A stretch of DNA of 5,297 nt, taken from Candidatus Woesearchaeota archaeon. GTDB taxonomy: Archaea > Nanobdellota > Nanobdellia > Woesearchaeales > GW2011-AR4. Made by a program: the position numbers and the translations under genes. Positions 5,197 to 5,297 of this stretch are shown here, piece by piece (position 1 is the stretch's first letter; each line of letters begins with the position of its first letter). Below the pieces are notes generated by a model, which was not told the origin of the DNA, did no database searches, and was given only the letters and a program-made list of their open reading frames with translations. The DNA is taken from assembly GCA_016185865.1 (NCBI GenBank), contig JACPMU010000043.1, positions 1-5,297 on the forward strand. Reading direction: 5' to 3'.

Positions 5197-5297
5197 AGAC
5201 GAACCGGACTTGGACGAGAGATTATCCAGGCGGGCAAGAAGAAGATTGTCGGGGTTGGAAGAATTAGGAGAATATCCTGATGAAACGCCGGAGTTTC
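5177..5297 (+). CDS. 5' start of an unrecognised charged protein (3' end cut by window edge)
   Basis: Forty codons are open from ATG 5177 to the window end. I do not recognise the protein. It begins MGLGVFLDEPDLDERLSRRA, continues through an Arg-rich patch (RRARRRLSG, visible residues 18-26), and then becomes acidic (LEELGEYPDETPEF). The alternation of acidic and basic runs suggests a soluble, possibly nucleic-acid- or protein-binding N-terminus, but that is weak. Support for the start comes from the TATA-like element centred about 31 nt upstream and from the open frame to the edge. No Shine-Dalgarno sequence is seen; the preceding bases form one arm of a hairpin. An in-frame TTG at 5162 would add five residues. 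A competing frame from ATG 5167 closes after 37 codons. It uses more G/C-rich codons than the operon genes. Confidence 0.5.
   Translation, partial: MGLGVFLDEPDLDERLSRRARRRLSGLEELGEYPDETPEF

Noticed and set aside
5167..5280. 37-codon frame from ATG 5167
   Set aside because: It closes quickly, its ATG is only about 21 nt after the TATA-like centre, and the overlapping frame from 5177 stays open to the window end. The choice is not certain.
1..5297. CRISPR array, tRNA, rRNA, insertion sequence or attachment site
   Set aside because: No regularly spaced direct repeats, tRNA-like cloverleaf, transposase motif or terminal inverted repeats were found on reading the window. Intergenic space totals only about 90 bp up to the last gene start.

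Overview
The window looks like part of a DPANN-type archaeal genome, Woesearchaeota or Pacearchaeota-like. This placement is inferred from gene content, not from a marker tree. The CCA-adding enzyme is of the archaeal class I type. Archaeal-style TATA elements sit at leaderless spacing from start codons. The genes are AT-rich and lysine/isoleucine-rich, and they are packed with overlaps of a few bases. The neighbouring gyrase A subunit is of bacterial type; gyrase is known in several archaeal groups, probably through old transfer from bacteria. All genes seen are on the + strand.

Layout: (1) bases 1-1106 hold the 3' part of gyrA, from the end of the coiled-coil region through a six-repeat beta-pinwheel DNA-wrapping domain. 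(2) A 41-bp gap carries a T-run and a TATA-like element about 27 bp before the next ATG. (3) A tight five-gene run follows at 1148-5125: CCA tRNA nucleotidyltransferase, sugar-1-phosphate nucleotidyltransferase with left-handed beta-helix repeats, DedA-family membrane protein, PAP2-family lipid phosphatase, and SEC59/DGK1-like CTP-dependent lipid (dolichol-type) kinase. The junctions are a 1-nt gap, an ATGA overlap, a 17-nt overlap preceded by a strong Shine-Dalgarno sequence, and another ATGA overlap, so this is almost certainly one operon. (4) A 172-bp tail has another TATA-like element, a perfect 7-bp hairpin (10 pairs with one G-T) whose loop starts with an ATG, and the first 40 codons of an unrecognised acidic/basic protein that runs off the window.

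Functionally, the last four operon genes read as a glycan lipid-carrier module. One makes the activated sugar, one phosphorylates a polyprenol to make the carrier, one dephosphorylates the spent carrier or its diphosphate, and a DedA protein of the family now linked to polyprenyl-phosphate recycling would move the carrier across the membrane. Each family assignment is well supported by motifs. The joint pathway is inference. No CRISPR array, tRNA, rRNA or mobile element was seen.
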